DNA of 64,000 nucleotides from Rhizobium sp. PDO1-076 (GCF_000247475.1 NZ_AHZC01000222.1:48848-112847); one strand, 5' to 3'; counted from the stretch's first letter, positions 18,181 to 27,159 are shown. Made by a program: numbers and translations. Notes: generated by a model not told the origin, from the sequence alone.

Positions 18181-18206
18181 GGAGTTTCCCTTCTTATCGT
18201 TGGTTT

Positions 18207-18227
18207 GCAAATCTATCGTCGATTTGC
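18207..18227. repeat. Inverted repeat in the hpf leader
   Basis: GCAAATC / GATTTGC, perfect seven-base arms around seven bases, 27-47 bases upstream of the hpf start. Could be an operator or an RNA hairpin near the ribosome site. The rest of the 249-base rpoN-hpf gap shows nothing recognisable. Confidence 0.45.
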
Positions 18228-18429
18228 AGAGACCATTTTACGCCAAGCCACGTCCGCGTCCAAGCTTTTCGAGCGAACCAATGAATCTGATGCCTCGTTC
18301 GATGGACGTGTGCTGGGGATAAGTTTCAAGCAAGAGTATGCGCGTTCGATTGCGGCGGGCTTCTAGCTTTCATCCCGTCGAAAGTCAATGCACTGTTAAG
18401 ATTCAGGTAAGTTTCGCGCGGTGAAGACC

Positions 18430-19998
18430 CTAGATTGCAGGCACTTTGGCCATGGCGCGCTTCTCCCTGCGTCGCTGCACGGAGGAGGGGATATTCATCG
18501 ACTCGCGATATTTTGCCACGGTTCGCCGGGCCAGGTCGACGCCGCTCGATTTCAGGGTGCACACAATGTCGTCATCGGACAGGACGGCTTCTGTACTTTC
18601 CTGCGCGATCATCATGCGAATGCGATGGCGCACCGCTTCGGCGGAGTGGGTATCACCGCCCTCGGCAGACGCGATCGAGACGCTGAAGAAATACTTCAAC
18701 TCGAAGAGACCGCGCGGCGTCATCATGTATTTGTTTGTCGTGACGCGGCTCACGGTTGATTCATGCATCTTGATCGCATCGGCAACGATCTTGAGGTTGA
18801 GTGGCCTGAGATGGTCGACGCCTTGCTCGAGAAAGGCCGACTGCTGCCGCACAATTTCCACGGCCACCTTCATGATCGTCTTGGCGCGCTGGTCGAGGCT
18901 GCGTGTCAGCCAGTTGGCGCTCTGCAGGCATTCCGACATGAAGGCTTGATCACCGCTATCCTTGGTGCCGCCCTGTCGACCGACCGCTGCCATGTAGTTC
19001 TGGTTGACCAGCACGCGGGGCAGGGCGTCCGGATTGAGTTCGACCTTCCAGCCGCCAAGCGGATCAGGTCGCACGACGATGTCCGGCGTCACCGATTCCG
19101 TTGCGCTGTGTTCGAAATTGCTGCCAGGCTTGGGGTTTAGTTTGCGGATCTCGGCCAGCATATCGATGAGATCTTCCTCGTCGACGCCGCAGATCTTTTT
19201 CAGTGTGTTGAAATCGCGTTTCGCGAGAAGCTCGAGGTTCTCGACCAGGCCTGCCATCGCCGGATCGTACCGATCGCGCTGACGAAGCTGTATGGCCAGG
19301 CATTCACTCAGCGTCCGGGCGAAGACGCCGGCCGGCTCCAGTGTCTGCAGGGTTTCCAGCACCAGCTCTATCGCATGCCGGTCGCGTCCCAGCCGCGATG
19401 ACACTTCGCCGAGATCGGCGCGCAGATAGCCGGCTTCATCGAGATGATCGACCAGAATGGCGGCAATCAGCCGATCGGCATCGTTGTTGAGCGCAAACGG
19501 AATTTGCTGGTTCAGGTGATCGCGCAGGCTGATCTGCCCGGCGACGAAGTCGTCAAGGTCGAAACCCTCGCCCGTCTCGCCGGAATTGCCCGGCATCGAC
19601 TTCCATTGGCTGAGCAGTTCCGGCGCATCGGGTCGCACCGCGGAACCTTCATCGGAAAATGCATTGTCGAAATTGGCATCCAGCCGGTCGTTCAGGCTGG
19701 CATTGCCATTTTCCTCATACCAGTCACTGTCGAGTGAGGGCGCGGCGGGCGCGTCGTCATTGGCATGATGTGTCTCTGCGGAGATCGGCGGTGGCCTGTC
19801 CGTCGGATCGGCACTGTCGCCGCCCAAATCGCCATCATCTGCCACCATTTCAAGCAGCGGGTTGCGTTCGATTTCCTGGGAGATGAACTGCATCAGTTCG
19901 ATATGCGTCATCTGCAGCAGCTGAATCGATTGCATCAGCTGCGGTGTCATCACCAATGACTGGCTTTGTCGCAGGAAAAGATTGGCGGATAAGGCCAT
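18430..19998 (-). CDS. rpoN: RNA polymerase sigma-54 factor
   Basis: Sigma-54 directs transcription from -24/-12 promoters with enhancer-binding activators; in rhizobia it serves nitrogen and C4-dicarboxylate genes. The 522-residue protein has the glutamine-rich activator domain (LFLRQSQSLVMTPQLMQSIQLLQ), an acidic region II (about 55-120), the core-binding region III and the C-terminal RpoN box ARRTVAKYRE. It follows lptB by 145 bases and precedes hpf. A reverse-oriented -24/-12 site lies just upstream. Confidence 0.97.
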   Translation of the reverse strand: MALSANLFLRQSQSLVMTPQLMQSIQLLQMTHIELMQFISQEIERNPLLEMVADDGDLGGDSADPTDRPPPISAETHHANDDAPAAPSLDSDWYEENGNASLNDRLDANFDNAFSDEGSAVRPDAPELLSQWKSMPGNSGETGEGFDLDDFVAGQISLRDHLNQQIPFALNNDADRLIAAILVDHLDEAGYLRADLGEVSSRLGRDRHAIELVLETLQTLEPAGVFARTLSECLAIQLRQRDRYDPAMAGLVENLELLAKRDFNTLKKICGVDEEDLIDMLAEIRKLNPKPGSNFEHSATESVTPDIVVRPDPLGGWKVELNPDALPRVLVNQNYMAAVGRQGGTKDSGDQAFMSECLQSANWLTRSLDQRAKTIMKVAVEIVRQQSAFLEQGVDHLRPLNLKIVADAIKMHESTVSRVTTNKYMMTPRGLFELKYFFSVSIASAEGGDTHSAEAVRHRIRMMIAQESTEAVLSDDDIVCTLKSSGVDLARRTVAKYRESMNIPSSVQRRREKRAMAKVPAI

Positions 19999-20063
19999 GA
20001 TCGACGCTAGACTCCCCTACATCCCCCGATAATTCCCGTCTTTCATGACGGGCAAAATCCACT

Positions 20064-20079
20064 TGGCCCAAAAATTGCT
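20064..20079 (+). promoter_or_regulatory. Sigma54-type (-24/-12) site, oriented away from rpoN
   Basis: TGGCCC, five A, TTGCT: GG and GC are exactly ten bases apart and 10 of 11 consensus positions match TGGCAC-N5-TTGCT. It points right, antisense to lptB, and lies 66-81 bases upstream of the leftward rpoN start. No plus-strand gene follows it. Confidence 0.5.
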
Positions 20080-20143
20080 TTTTATTTCAGTTTGGTCAAG
20101 TCGCAGGAGGGGATGCGGAGGAGTTTTATTGGTCCGGAGGCCC

Positions 20144-20956
20144 TTAAAGGCTGAACTTGTCGCCGAGATAGAGACGACGAACATCGGCATTGTTGACGAT
20201 ATCGTTCGCCCGTCCGTGGGTCAGCACTTCGCCGGCATGAATGATATAGGCCCGATCGATCAGTCCCAATGTCTCGCGGACGTTATGGTCCGTGATCAAA
20301 ACGCCAATGCCGCGTGCCGTCAAGTGCCGCACCAGATTTTGGATGTCGGAGACGGAAATCGGATCGACCCCGGCAAACGGCTCGTCGAGCAGCATGAAAG
20401 TTGGATCGGTGGCCAGCGCACGTGCGATCTCGAGACGACGGCGCTCGCCGCCGGACAAGGCGACAGCTGCTGATTTGCGCAATTTCTCGATGTGGAATTC
20501 GTGCAACAGTTCATCGAGCTTGGCTTCACGCTTGCGGCGATCGCTTTCATGCACTTCGAGCACGGCCCGGATATTGTCCTCGACCGACAGGCCGCGGAAG
20601 ATCGACGCTTCCTGCGGCAGATAGCCCACGCCGAGGCGCGCACGTCGATACATCGGCATGGACGTGACGTCGTTGCCATTGATCGTGATCGTGCCGGCAT
20701 CAACCGGAACCAGGCCGGTGATCATGTAGAAGCAGGTTGTCTTGCCAGCCCCGTTCGGGCCAAGCAGGCCGACGGCCTCACCCCGGCGAACCACGAGGGA
20801 TGCGCCATTGACGACGCGACGCGTATTGTAGGTCTTGGTCAGCCCGTGGGCAATCAACGTGCCTTCGTAGCGCGACTTGTCGCCCTTCAGCACGGGGCTG
20901 GCCGCAGCCGCGTCCGCCGGGCTGCCGGCCTTCTTCGAAAAAAATGGGATTTGCAC
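20144..20956 (-). CDS. lptB: LPS export ABC transporter ATP-binding protein LptB
   Basis: The ATPase that powers lipopolysaccharide extraction with LptFG. A 270-residue ABC protein with Walker A GPNGAGKTT, signature LSGGERRRLEIARAL, Walker B FMLLDEPFAGVDP and the H-loop region LITDHNVRETL. I start at GTG 20956 (reads MQIPFFSKKAG), 16 bases after the lptA stop and preceded by GGGATCGG; an upstream ATG at 21025 would overlap lptA by 53 bases. The order lptC-lptA-lptB-rpoN is standard. Confidence 0.95.
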   Translation of the reverse strand: MQIPFFSKKAGSPADAAAASPVLKGDKSRYEGTLIAHGLTKTYNTRRVVNGASLVVRRGEAVGLLGPNGAGKTTCFYMITGLVPVDAGTITINGNDVTSMPMYRRARLGVGYLPQEASIFRGLSVEDNIRAVLEVHESDRRKREAKLDELLHEFHIEKLRKSAAVALSGGERRRLEIARALATDPTFMLLDEPFAGVDPISVSDIQNLVRHLTARGIGVLITDHNVRETLGLIDRAYIIHAGEVLTHGRANDIVNNADVRRLYLGDKFSL

Positions 20957-20972
20957 GTTCAGACCGATCCCG

Positions 20973-21530
20973 TCACTGCTTTTTCTGCGATTTAGGGTCG
21001 AGCTGGATCTGTACCCGTCCGCCACAGCTGTCGAGCTTGGCTTGGCCAGAGGTCATCTGGACGGTCAGCTTGCAGCCCACGAAAACATTCTGGCCTTCCG
21101 ACAGCACAACGCGGTCACCTTCCAGAACGAAAACCTGCTTCGTCATGTCGAAGAAGCCCTTGTCCGCCGTTGCCTGCTGTGTGCCCGACGACAGGAAGAC
21201 CTTTTCCATCACATCGATCTTTTCGATGTCGGCATTGCCCTGGGTGACGCTTGTGCCTTCACCGCGATAAAAAACCGTCATCGCGCCCGCCTGCAATGTG
21301 GTCGCGCCCTGCACGACTTTGACATTGCCGGTGAAGAAAGCCTTCTTCTCCTGCTCGCGAATTTCCAACGCGTCGCTTTCGATCTGGATCGGCTGGTCGT
21401 TGGAAAGCTTCATGCCGTCCATCTGGCTGCTCTTTGCCTGGCCGAAGGCCGAGGTCGATATGCAGGACAAAACGCCCAGCAGCAACACGTGGCCGGCGAT
21501 GGAGAGCTTGGGGGAGCGGCTAGAAATCAT
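20973..21530 (-). CDS. lptA: LPS transport periplasmic protein LptA
   Basis: LptA forms the periplasmic bridge carrying lipopolysaccharide to the outer membrane. The 185-residue protein has a signal peptide (hydrophobic core HVLLLGVLSCIST, likely cleaved after AFG) and the OstA-like beta-jellyroll repeats with LEIREQEKKAFFTGNVKVVQG and GDRVVLSEGQNVFVGCKL. Its ATG overlaps the lptC stop as ATGA. Confidence 0.93.
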   Translation of the reverse strand: MISSRSPKLSIAGHVLLLGVLSCISTSAFGQAKSSQMDGMKLSNDQPIQIESDALEIREQEKKAFFTGNVKVVQGATTLQAGAMTVFYRGEGTSVTQGNADIEKIDVMEKVFLSSGTQQATADKGFFDMTKQVFVLEGDRVVLSEGQNVFVGCKLTVQMTSGQAKLDSCGGRVQIQLDPKSQKKQ

Positions 21531-22210
21531 GGTTTGGCGGCTTCCATTGACCCGTTTTGACGAAGCGCTGACGGCTCTATGTTGACCCGTACCTCGCCCG
21601 TGAATGTGATTGTTCGCCCCTTATCCGTTATATTGAGCGACTTCGCAACAATCGAAGCGCCCTTGGTCTGGATTGCGACCGGATCGGAGGTTTCCATCGT
21701 GCCGCCCTTGATGTTCAGACGTGCCGATTGGAACTGGGCGTCGAGGCCGCTGTTGAGGTTCAGCGTAAATGGCTTGTCGAGATTGAGGAACTCGGAACCG
21801 CGGTCGAAGATGCCCCCGATTGCCTCGACACGGGCAATGATCTTGTCGTTTACCGGCACGGCCGCAGCGATCGTCTCGAGCGCAATGATGTTCGGGTTCT
21901 TGATGTCCTGCAGCGCCCGCTCGGCGCGCATCGAATAGCTGACGCCATCGGCATTGCGCCCGGAAATGGCGGGCTTTTCCATCACGACCTTGCCGTTTTC
22001 AATCTTCGCGGACGCGATCTCCAGGTTTTCCGGCAGATAGGCGCGGACGATCGATACGCCGATAAACATGAAGGATATGAGTGCCGCGCCGACCGGCAGC
22101 AGCACCTTCAGCCGCCGTACCCGCGTCGAATGGCTCGCCGCCTTGCGATAGGCGATCGCCCCAGGCGACTGCCCGGCGGCCTGCGCACTCTCGTCTGTCC
22201 GTTGCAACAT
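21527..22210 (-). CDS. lptC: LPS export protein LptC
   Basis: A bitopic inner-membrane protein of 227 residues that passes lipopolysaccharide from LptBFG to LptA. One membrane helix lies near residues 35-57 (LLPVGAALISFMFIGVSIV), followed by a periplasmic OstA-like domain. I use the ATG at 22210 (MLQRTDESAQ); the upstream extension to 22276 is not protein-like. It overlaps lptA by four bases and heads the lptCAB-rpoN run. Confidence 0.9.
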   Translation of the reverse strand: MLQRTDESAQAAGQSPGAIAYRKAASHSTRVRRLKVLLPVGAALISFMFIGVSIVRAYLPENLEIASAKIENGKVVMEKPAISGRNADGVSYSMRAERALQDIKNPNIIALETIAAAVPVNDKIIARVEAIGGIFDRGSEFLNLDKPFTLNLNSGLDAQFQSARLNIKGGTMETSDPVAIQTKGASIVAKSLNITDKGRTITFTGEVRVNIEPSALRQNGSMEAAKP

Positions 22211-22522
22211 AAGGAAAATCCGTCTGATAGAGCGCGCATCGTGTCGATGACGTCGCCCGGAGCCGACGTTTCGCATTTAAATCCGTGAATGCCAATATGG
22301 ATTTTCACACGCCAATTACAAGTTTGCATGGCGATGGGGCCAATTTGCGACCCATAGAAGCATAAGCCAAAATTGGCGGTAGCGGTCCGCCTGCATTTGT
22401 GATTTCTGTCATAGCCTTCGCATTTGCTGCATCCGGCGGTTAAGTTGTTCCTTGACTGGGCTTTTTTGGTTTGGCAACGTTAGCGGCGATCAGAACATTT
22501 GAGAAACTCAGGGGGAGCGCGC
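22211..22522. other. Divergent intergenic region between lptC and ihfB
   Basis: 312 bases without a credible gene, separating leftward lptC from rightward ihfB. A candidate ihfB promoter is near 22452-22480. I saw no other convincing site. Confidence 0.5.
22452..22480 (+). promoter_or_regulatory. Candidate ihfB promoter
   Basis: TTGACT, 17 bases, CAACGT. The -35 is good, the -10 is weak; it lies 43 bases before the ihfB start. Confidence 0.3.
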
Positions 22523-22825
22523 GTGATTAAATCGGAACTTGTGCAGATTGTCGCGGCCCGCAATCCGCATCTCTACCACCGGGATGTCGAAAACATCGTC
22601 AATGCCGTGTTGGATGAGATCACTGACGCACTCGCTGGCGGCAACCGCGTCGAACTTCGCGGGTTTGGTGCATTTTCCGTCAAAAACCGTCCCTCCCGCT
22701 CCGGTCGCAATCCGCGCACCGGCGAAACCGTTTTTGTCGAGGAGAAATGGGTGCCGTTCTTCAAGACCGGCAAGGAGCTTCGCGAGCGTCTGAACCCCGG
22801 AATGGGCGACGAAGACGACGAATGA
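22523..22825 (+). CDS. ihfB: Integration host factor beta subunit
   Basis: A 100-residue HU/IHF-family DNA-bending protein. The start GTG at 22523 (reads [14 protein letters not shown]) follows a strong GGGGGAG site. The DNA-binding arm carries the intercalating proline in [10 protein letters not shown], and [10 protein letters not shown] and [13 protein letters not shown] match IhfB rather than IhfA or HU. The acidic tail GDEDDE is usual for alphaproteobacterial IhfB. It bends DNA in transcription (notably sigma54 promoters), replication and recombination. Confidence 0.94.
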   Translation: MIKSELVQIVAARNPHLYHRDVENIVNAVLDEITDALAGGNRVELRGFGAFSVKNRPSRSGRNPRTGETVFVEEKWVPFFKTGKELRERLNPGMGDEDDE

Positions 22826-22921
22826 TCGTACAGCCGGATTGAAAAAGTCGGCCCGGTGATTAACTTGGGTGGCGTAAGCGCCGTGTCCTGACATGGCGAA
22901 CAAATCACAGGGAGTGCCGCC

Positions 22922-23266
22922 ATGGTCCGGAAACTGTTCACTCTAGTGGTCTTCATTCCGCTTGGCATTCTGTTGATCGTTCTTGCCGTCGCCAACCGGC
23001 AGTCCGTCAGCCTGGCGCTCAATCCCTTCAATCCTGCCGACCAGGCACTTTCGCTGTCGGCCCCCTTGTTCATGCTGCTGATCCTGGCGGTCATTCTCGG
23101 CGTCGTGATCGGTGCCGTTGTCACCTGGTTCTCGCAAAGCAAGTATCGCAAGCGTGCCCGCAACGAGAGCCGATCCGCCCAGCGTTGGCAGGCCGAAGCT
23201 GACCGCCACAAGACCCGTGCGGAACAGATTGCCGGCAGTTCCCTGCCGTCGATCGCGTCGAAGTAG
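22922..23266 (+). CDS. LapA-domain (DUF1049) membrane protein
   Basis: A 114-residue protein with two predicted membrane helices (about 4-24 and 44-67) and a basic, cytoplasmic C-terminal helix (SKYRKRARNESRSAQRWQAEADRHK). The pattern of two helices with an intervening NRQSVSLALNPF segment fits the lipopolysaccharide assembly protein A domain family. Function is not established for rhizobia. It sits 96 bases after ihfB, as is common in this order. Confidence 0.8.
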   Translation: MVRKLFTLVVFIPLGILLIVLAVANRQSVSLALNPFNPADQALSLSAPLFMLLILAVILGVVIGAVVTWFSQSKYRKRARNESRSAQRWQAEADRHKTRAEQIAGSSLPSIASK

Positions 23267-23372
23267 GCATATCGGGGACAACTTCGCCTATTTGTCGGCA
23301 AAATCGCTTTTCGCTCCTCTGCTGGAATGATATGGGCAGCGCCACAAGAGCACGCACCCACGGATAGATGAC

Positions 23373-24548
23373 GTGAAAAATAAGGAACGCCGCCCCGGTG
23401 GAAAGCCGCCGGCAGGCACCACGGCGAGAGCCGATCGCGGCCAAGGCGGCAAGCCGAGTGGCAAGCCTGCCAGGGCGAAGCCTGCGGCCCCAACAAACTA
23501 CGATCGCCCGCAGCGTCGCGACGAGCAGAAGCCGCGTCCGGCGAAGCTTTCTGCGCCGGCTCACAACGGCCGCGAGACGCAAGTTGAAACCATCGCGGCC
23601 GAGCCTGCGCGCCCCTTGATGCTGCGCAGTGGCGAGCGCCCGGCCGAGCGCGTTCCGCTGATCCTGGAATCGGCTGGCGCCGGGGATTTCCATCTGATCG
23701 ACAGCGGCGATGGCCTGAAGCTGGAGCAATATGGTCCCTACCGCATTGTCCGCCCGGAAGCACAGGCGCTGTGGCCGAAGGCCCTGCCTGCCCATGTCTG
23801 GGACAATGCGACAGCAATCTTCACTGGCGATACCGACGAAGACGGTATGGGTCGCTGGCGGTTTCCCAGCGAGGCGCTCGGTGAAACCTGGCCACTGTCG
23901 CTTCTTGGCGTCGATTTCCTCGGTCGGTTTACCGCGTTTCGCCATGTCGGGGTCTTTCCCGAGCAGATTGCCCATTGGGCCTGGATGAAGAGCCAGATCG
24001 AGCAGGCCGGACGTCCGCTGAAGGTGCTCAACCTGTTTGGCTACACCGGCGTTGCATCGCTCGTCGCAGCTGCAGCGGGAGCCGAAGTCACCCATGTCGA
24101 CGCGTCGAAGAAAGCGATCGGCTGGGCGCGGGAAAACCAGTCTCTGAGCCGCCTCGACAAGGCGCCGATCCGCTGGATCTGCGAGGATGCGATGAAGTTC
24201 ATCCTGCGCGAGGAGCGCCGGGGCAACCAATATGATATCATCCTGACCGATCCGCCGAAATTCGGCCGCGGGCCAAACGGCGAAGTTTGGCACCTGTTCG
24301 AGCATCTGCCTGTCATGCTCGACATCTGCCGCGAGCTTCTGTCGCCGAAGGCCCATGGCCTTGTGCTGACCGCCTATTCGATCCGCGCCAGCTTCTATTC
24401 GATCCATGAACTGATGCGCGAAACCATGCGCGGCAAGCGTGGACTGGTGGAATCCGGCGAACTGGTCATCCGAGAAGCCGGCCTCGACGGCAAGACGCCG
24501 GGCCGGGCGCTTTCAACCTCTCTCTTTAGTCGCTGGGTGCCGAAATGA
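23373..24548 (+). CDS. Class I SAM-dependent RNA methyltransferase (RlmI-like)
   Basis: A 391-residue protein with a Gly/Lys/Arg-rich, probably disordered first 75 residues and a Rossmann methyltransferase domain behind it. Motif I is VLNLFGYTGVASLVAAAAGA, motif II ends THVDASKKAIGWARENQ, and the catalytic-type motif IILTDPPKFGRG resembles COG1092 rRNA methyltransferases, though the C-terminal catalytic cysteine of RlmI is not evident. Its target is unknown, likely 23S rRNA. It overlaps the following SpoU gene by ATGA. Confidence 0.85.
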   Translation: MKNKERRPGGKPPAGTTARADRGQGGKPSGKPARAKPAAPTNYDRPQRRDEQKPRPAKLSAPAHNGRETQVETIAAEPARPLMLRSGERPAERVPLILESAGAGDFHLIDSGDGLKLEQYGPYRIVRPEAQALWPKALPAHVWDNATAIFTGDTDEDGMGRWRFPSEALGETWPLSLLGVDFLGRFTAFRHVGVFPEQIAHWAWMKSQIEQAGRPLKVLNLFGYTGVASLVAAAAGAEVTHVDASKKAIGWARENQSLSRLDKAPIRWICEDAMKFILREERRGNQYDIILTDPPKFGRGPNGEVWHLFEHLPVMLDICRELLSPKAHGLVLTAYSIRASFYSIHELMRETMRGKRGLVESGELVIREAGLDGKTPGRALSTSLFSRWVPK

Positions 24549-25405
24549 CCGATGATTTCAGACAGGAAGGCGCGCGCCGCGTCGGTCAGGTGAAGGAAGT
24601 CACCAGCCTTGCCAATCCGATCGTCAAGGACATCAAGGCACTGTCGCAAAAGAAGAGCCGCGACGAAAGCCGGACATTCCTCGCCGAAGGCCTGAAGCTG
24701 GTCATCGATGCGCTCGAACTGGGCTGGACGATCCGCACCCTGGTCTATGCCAAGGCCGGCAAGGGCAAGCCGCTAGTTGAAAAGGTTGCGGCCCGTACGG
24801 TCGCCTCCGGTGGCCTCGTGCTGGAAGTCAGCGAAAAGGTCATGTCCGCGATCACCCGCCGCGACAATCCGCAGATGGTATCGGCCGTCTTCGAGCAGCG
24901 TTGGACGTCGCTGAGAGATGTCGCGCCGAGCGACGGCCAGACCTGGATCGCACTGGACCGTGTCCGGGATCCGGGCAATCTCGGCACGATCATCCGCACC
25001 GCCGATGCCGCCGGCGCCTCCGGCGTCATCCTCGTTGGTGATTGCACCGATCCGTTCTCGCTGGAAACCGTTCGCGCCACCATGGGCTCGATGTTTGCCG
25101 TGCCGCTGATCAAGGCGACGCCGGTAGAATTCCTCAAATGGAAAAAGGGATCCGGCGCCCGCCTCGTTGCCACCCATCTCGCCGGCGCGGTCGACTATCG
25201 CACGATCGATTATCGCTCGAAGCCGGTCATCCTGATGATGGGCAACGAGCAGTCCGGCCTGCCGGACGAACTCGCTGAGGCTGCCGATGCGCTGGCCCGT
25301 ATTCCCCAGGTCGGCATGGCGGATTCGCTCAATCTGGCCGTTGCAACCGGCGTCATGTTGTTTGAGGTTCGCCGTCATCTGCTCAAGCTGGATGGAGCGA
25401 AGTAA
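24545..25405 (+). CDS. TrmH/SpoU family RNA 2'-O-methyltransferase
   Basis: A 286-residue SPOUT enzyme. The N-terminal substrate-binding domain contains LANPIVKDIKALSQKKSRDESRTFLAEG-like family sequence, and the knotted C-terminal domain has the three motifs: LDRVRDPGNLGTIIRTADA, ILMMGNEQSGLP and MADSLNLAVATGVMLFE. It would 2'-O-methylate a ribose in rRNA or tRNA; which one cannot be told. The overlap with the preceding methyltransferase suggests coupled translation. Confidence 0.92.
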   Translation: MTDDFRQEGARRVGQVKEVTSLANPIVKDIKALSQKKSRDESRTFLAEGLKLVIDALELGWTIRTLVYAKAGKGKPLVEKVAARTVASGGLVLEVSEKVMSAITRRDNPQMVSAVFEQRWTSLRDVAPSDGQTWIALDRVRDPGNLGTIIRTADAAGASGVILVGDCTDPFSLETVRATMGSMFAVPLIKATPVEFLKWKKGSGARLVATHLAGAVDYRTIDYRSKPVILMMGNEQSGLPDELAEAADALARIPQVGMADSLNLAVATGVMLFEVRRHLLKLDGAK

Positions 25406-25408
25406 GCG

Positions 25409-25900
25409 ATGCTGGCTGCATTCAACCGACCACTGCCGGTCGCGATTTTCATCATCGCGGCGCTGATCCTCGATCAGGCGATCAAATATGCCGTCGAGAT
25501 CTATCTGCCGATGCACGAACTGGTGCCGGTCGTCCCTTATCTCGGGCTGTATCGCACCCACAATCTCGGTGTCGCCTTCTCCATGCTGTCGGATGCCGAT
25601 GGCTGGTTCATTGTCGGGCTTCGCCTGCTGATCGTCGCCTTCGTCGTGTGGCTCTGGCGCAAGACGGGGCCGGATCATCACTTCGCTCATCTCGGCTTTG
25701 CGATGATCATTGCCGGCGCCTTCGGCAACCTGGTCGATCGCTTCGTCTATGGCCATGTTGTCGATTACATTCTTTTCTACACCCAGAGCTGGTCTTTTGC
25801 GGTCTTCAATCTGGCCGATAGCTTCATCACGCTCGGCGCTCTCTGCATCCTGATCGACGAGATTATCAGCCATCGGAAAGCCAAGCCGAGCGAAGAGTGA
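25409..25900 (+). CDS. lspA: Lipoprotein signal peptidase II
   Basis: The inner-membrane aspartyl protease that removes signal peptides from diacylglyceryl-prolipoproteins. The 163 residues form four membrane helices; the catalytic aspartates are in GNLVDRF and FNLADSFI, with the conserved [12 protein letters not shown] segment. It starts three bases after the upstream methyltransferase. lnt, which acts after LspA in lipoprotein maturation, lies 22 kb away at 48186. Confidence 0.96.
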   Translation: MLAAFNRPLPVAIFIIAALILDQAIKYAVEIYLPMHELVPVVPYLGLYRTHNLGVAFSMLSDADGWFIVGLRLLIVAFVVWLWRKTGPDHHFAHLGFAMIIAGAFGNLVDRFVYGHVVDYILFYTQSWSFAVFNLADSFITLGALCILIDEIISHRKAKPSEE

Positions 25901-25986
25901 GCGCCCGGGTCGCATGCCCGATGTGTCACTTTCCTGTCGCAGATTCGTGGTTTATGACGCGGGAAAACGAGGCCGGATTTATCGCG

Positions 25987-26865
25987 ATGAGCTTGGAATT
26001 AATCGATCGTGGATCATTGCTTGATCAGCAGCCGGCGCCTACCAAGGCGCCGGGTTCGCTCAATCCGGGGCTTCTCGGCCGCATAGGCTCGCTGGAAACC
26101 CGGTTGGCGCGCACGGAGCGCGAGATCGATGCGGCTCAGGCCGTACGCTACCGCGTCTTCGTCGAGGAAATGAAGGCCCAGATCAGCCCGGAAGGCGCAC
26201 GCCGCGAGCGCGAAGTGGATGCCTGGGATGCGCTTTGCGACCATCTTCTGGTTCTGGACCGTTCGATCGAAGGCGATGCCGAGGACCAGATTGTCGGCAC
26301 GTATCGGCTTTTGCGCCACGAGGTGGCACGTGCCCATGGTGGCTTCTACTCCGGCGCGGAGTTTGCCATCGGCGAATTGCTCGACCGCCATCCGGAAAAG
26401 CGTTTCATGGAGCTTGGCCGCTCCTGCGTCCTGCCTGAATATCGCACCAAGCGCACGGTTGAGCTTTTGTGGCAGGGTTGCTGGGCCTACGCATTGCAGC
26501 ACCGGGTCGATGGCATGTTCGGCTGCGGTTCCTTCCCTGGCATACGCCCGGAAGAACACGCGCTGGCTTTGTCGTTCCTGTATCAGAATGCGGTCGCCAA
26601 GGGTGAATGGGCGGTCAGCGCCCGCCCCGAACTCTACCGCGAAATGGACCTGATGCCCTCAGAGGCGATCAATGCGCGGCGCGCACTGTCAGCCATGCCG
26701 CCCCTGATCAAGGGCTATCTGCGTCTGGGCGCCATGGTCAGCAATGGTGCGGTTGTCGATCATGCCTTCAACACAACGGACGTGCTGATCGTCCTGCCGA
26801 TCGCCAGCATTTCCGACCGCTACGTCAATTATTATGGCGCGGATGCAGGCCGCTTTGCCAGCTAG
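25987..26865 (+). CDS. olsB: L-ornithine N-alpha-acyltransferase OlsB
   Basis: OlsB transfers a 3-hydroxyacyl group from acyl carrier protein to ornithine, giving lyso-ornithine lipid, the first step of ornithine-lipid synthesis. The 292 residues match the family: a GNAT-like core with AQAVRYRVFVEEMKA, VGTYRLLRHEVA, FMELGRSCVLPEYRTKRTVELLWQG and GCGSFPG. The start is uncertain: GTG 25897 (overlapping lspA) and ATG 25954 are in frame, but MSLELIDRGSL at 25987 fits the usual OlsB length. The next enzyme, an OlsA-like acyltransferase, is encoded at 43008. The stop overlaps that of the convergent small gene. Confidence 0.85.
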   Translation: MSLELIDRGSLLDQQPAPTKAPGSLNPGLLGRIGSLETRLARTEREIDAAQAVRYRVFVEEMKAQISPEGARREREVDAWDALCDHLLVLDRSIEGDAEDQIVGTYRLLRHEVARAHGGFYSGAEFAIGELLDRHPEKRFMELGRSCVLPEYRTKRTVELLWQGCWAYALQHRVDGMFGCGSFPGIRPEEHALALSFLYQNAVAKGEWAVSARPELYREMDLMPSEAINARRALSAMPPLIKGYLRLGAMVSNGAVVDHAFNTTDVLIVLPIASISDRYVNYYGADAGRFAS

Positions 26866-27080
26866 CAGCCGCAGCCTTGCAGCGTCGATGATGTGTTGGT
26901 GGTAGCCTTTGGCTGCCTCTCGTCACGCAGTGCCGGCAAAACCTCCGGCGGGATAGGCAGATCGGCCAGTTGCCGCATGGATAGCCCGCTCAGATCGGGC
27001 TGGCCCAGCGGATCATGCCGCCAAGATTGGTTGGTCTGACGGTTGGCAGATATTATCGTTTTCCAGAAAAACTTGAACAT
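26862..27080 (-). CDS. Small protein with GCGC C-terminus, divergent from lysR
   Basis: A 72-residue candidate gene starting MFKFFWKTI, preceded by AGGCGAAGTG. The middle (PLGQPDLSGLSMRQLADLP) is faintly like the short DUF1127 proteins of rhizobia and the end is LQGCGC, a cysteine pair that could bind metal. I do not recognise a function. Its stop and the olsB stop share the bases CTAG, and it is divergent from a LysR regulator with which it shares a 12-bp dyad, which supports a real, regulated gene. Alternative: a chance frame. Confidence 0.5.
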   Translation of the reverse strand: MFKFFWKTIISANRQTNQSWRHDPLGQPDLSGLSMRQLADLPIPPEVLPALRDERQPKATTNTSSTLQGCGC

Positions 27081-27159
27081 CACTTCGCCTTTCTTGCGGG
27101 TTTTCAGGCCGTGAGATGCTTGGATCCTATCGTTTTCTTGCAATCCTGCTCATGCTTCA

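Noticed and set aside
22573..24407. Long minus-strand frames over ihfB, the LapA-like gene and the RlmI-like gene
   Set aside because: They span several real plus-strand genes and show no recognisable domain.
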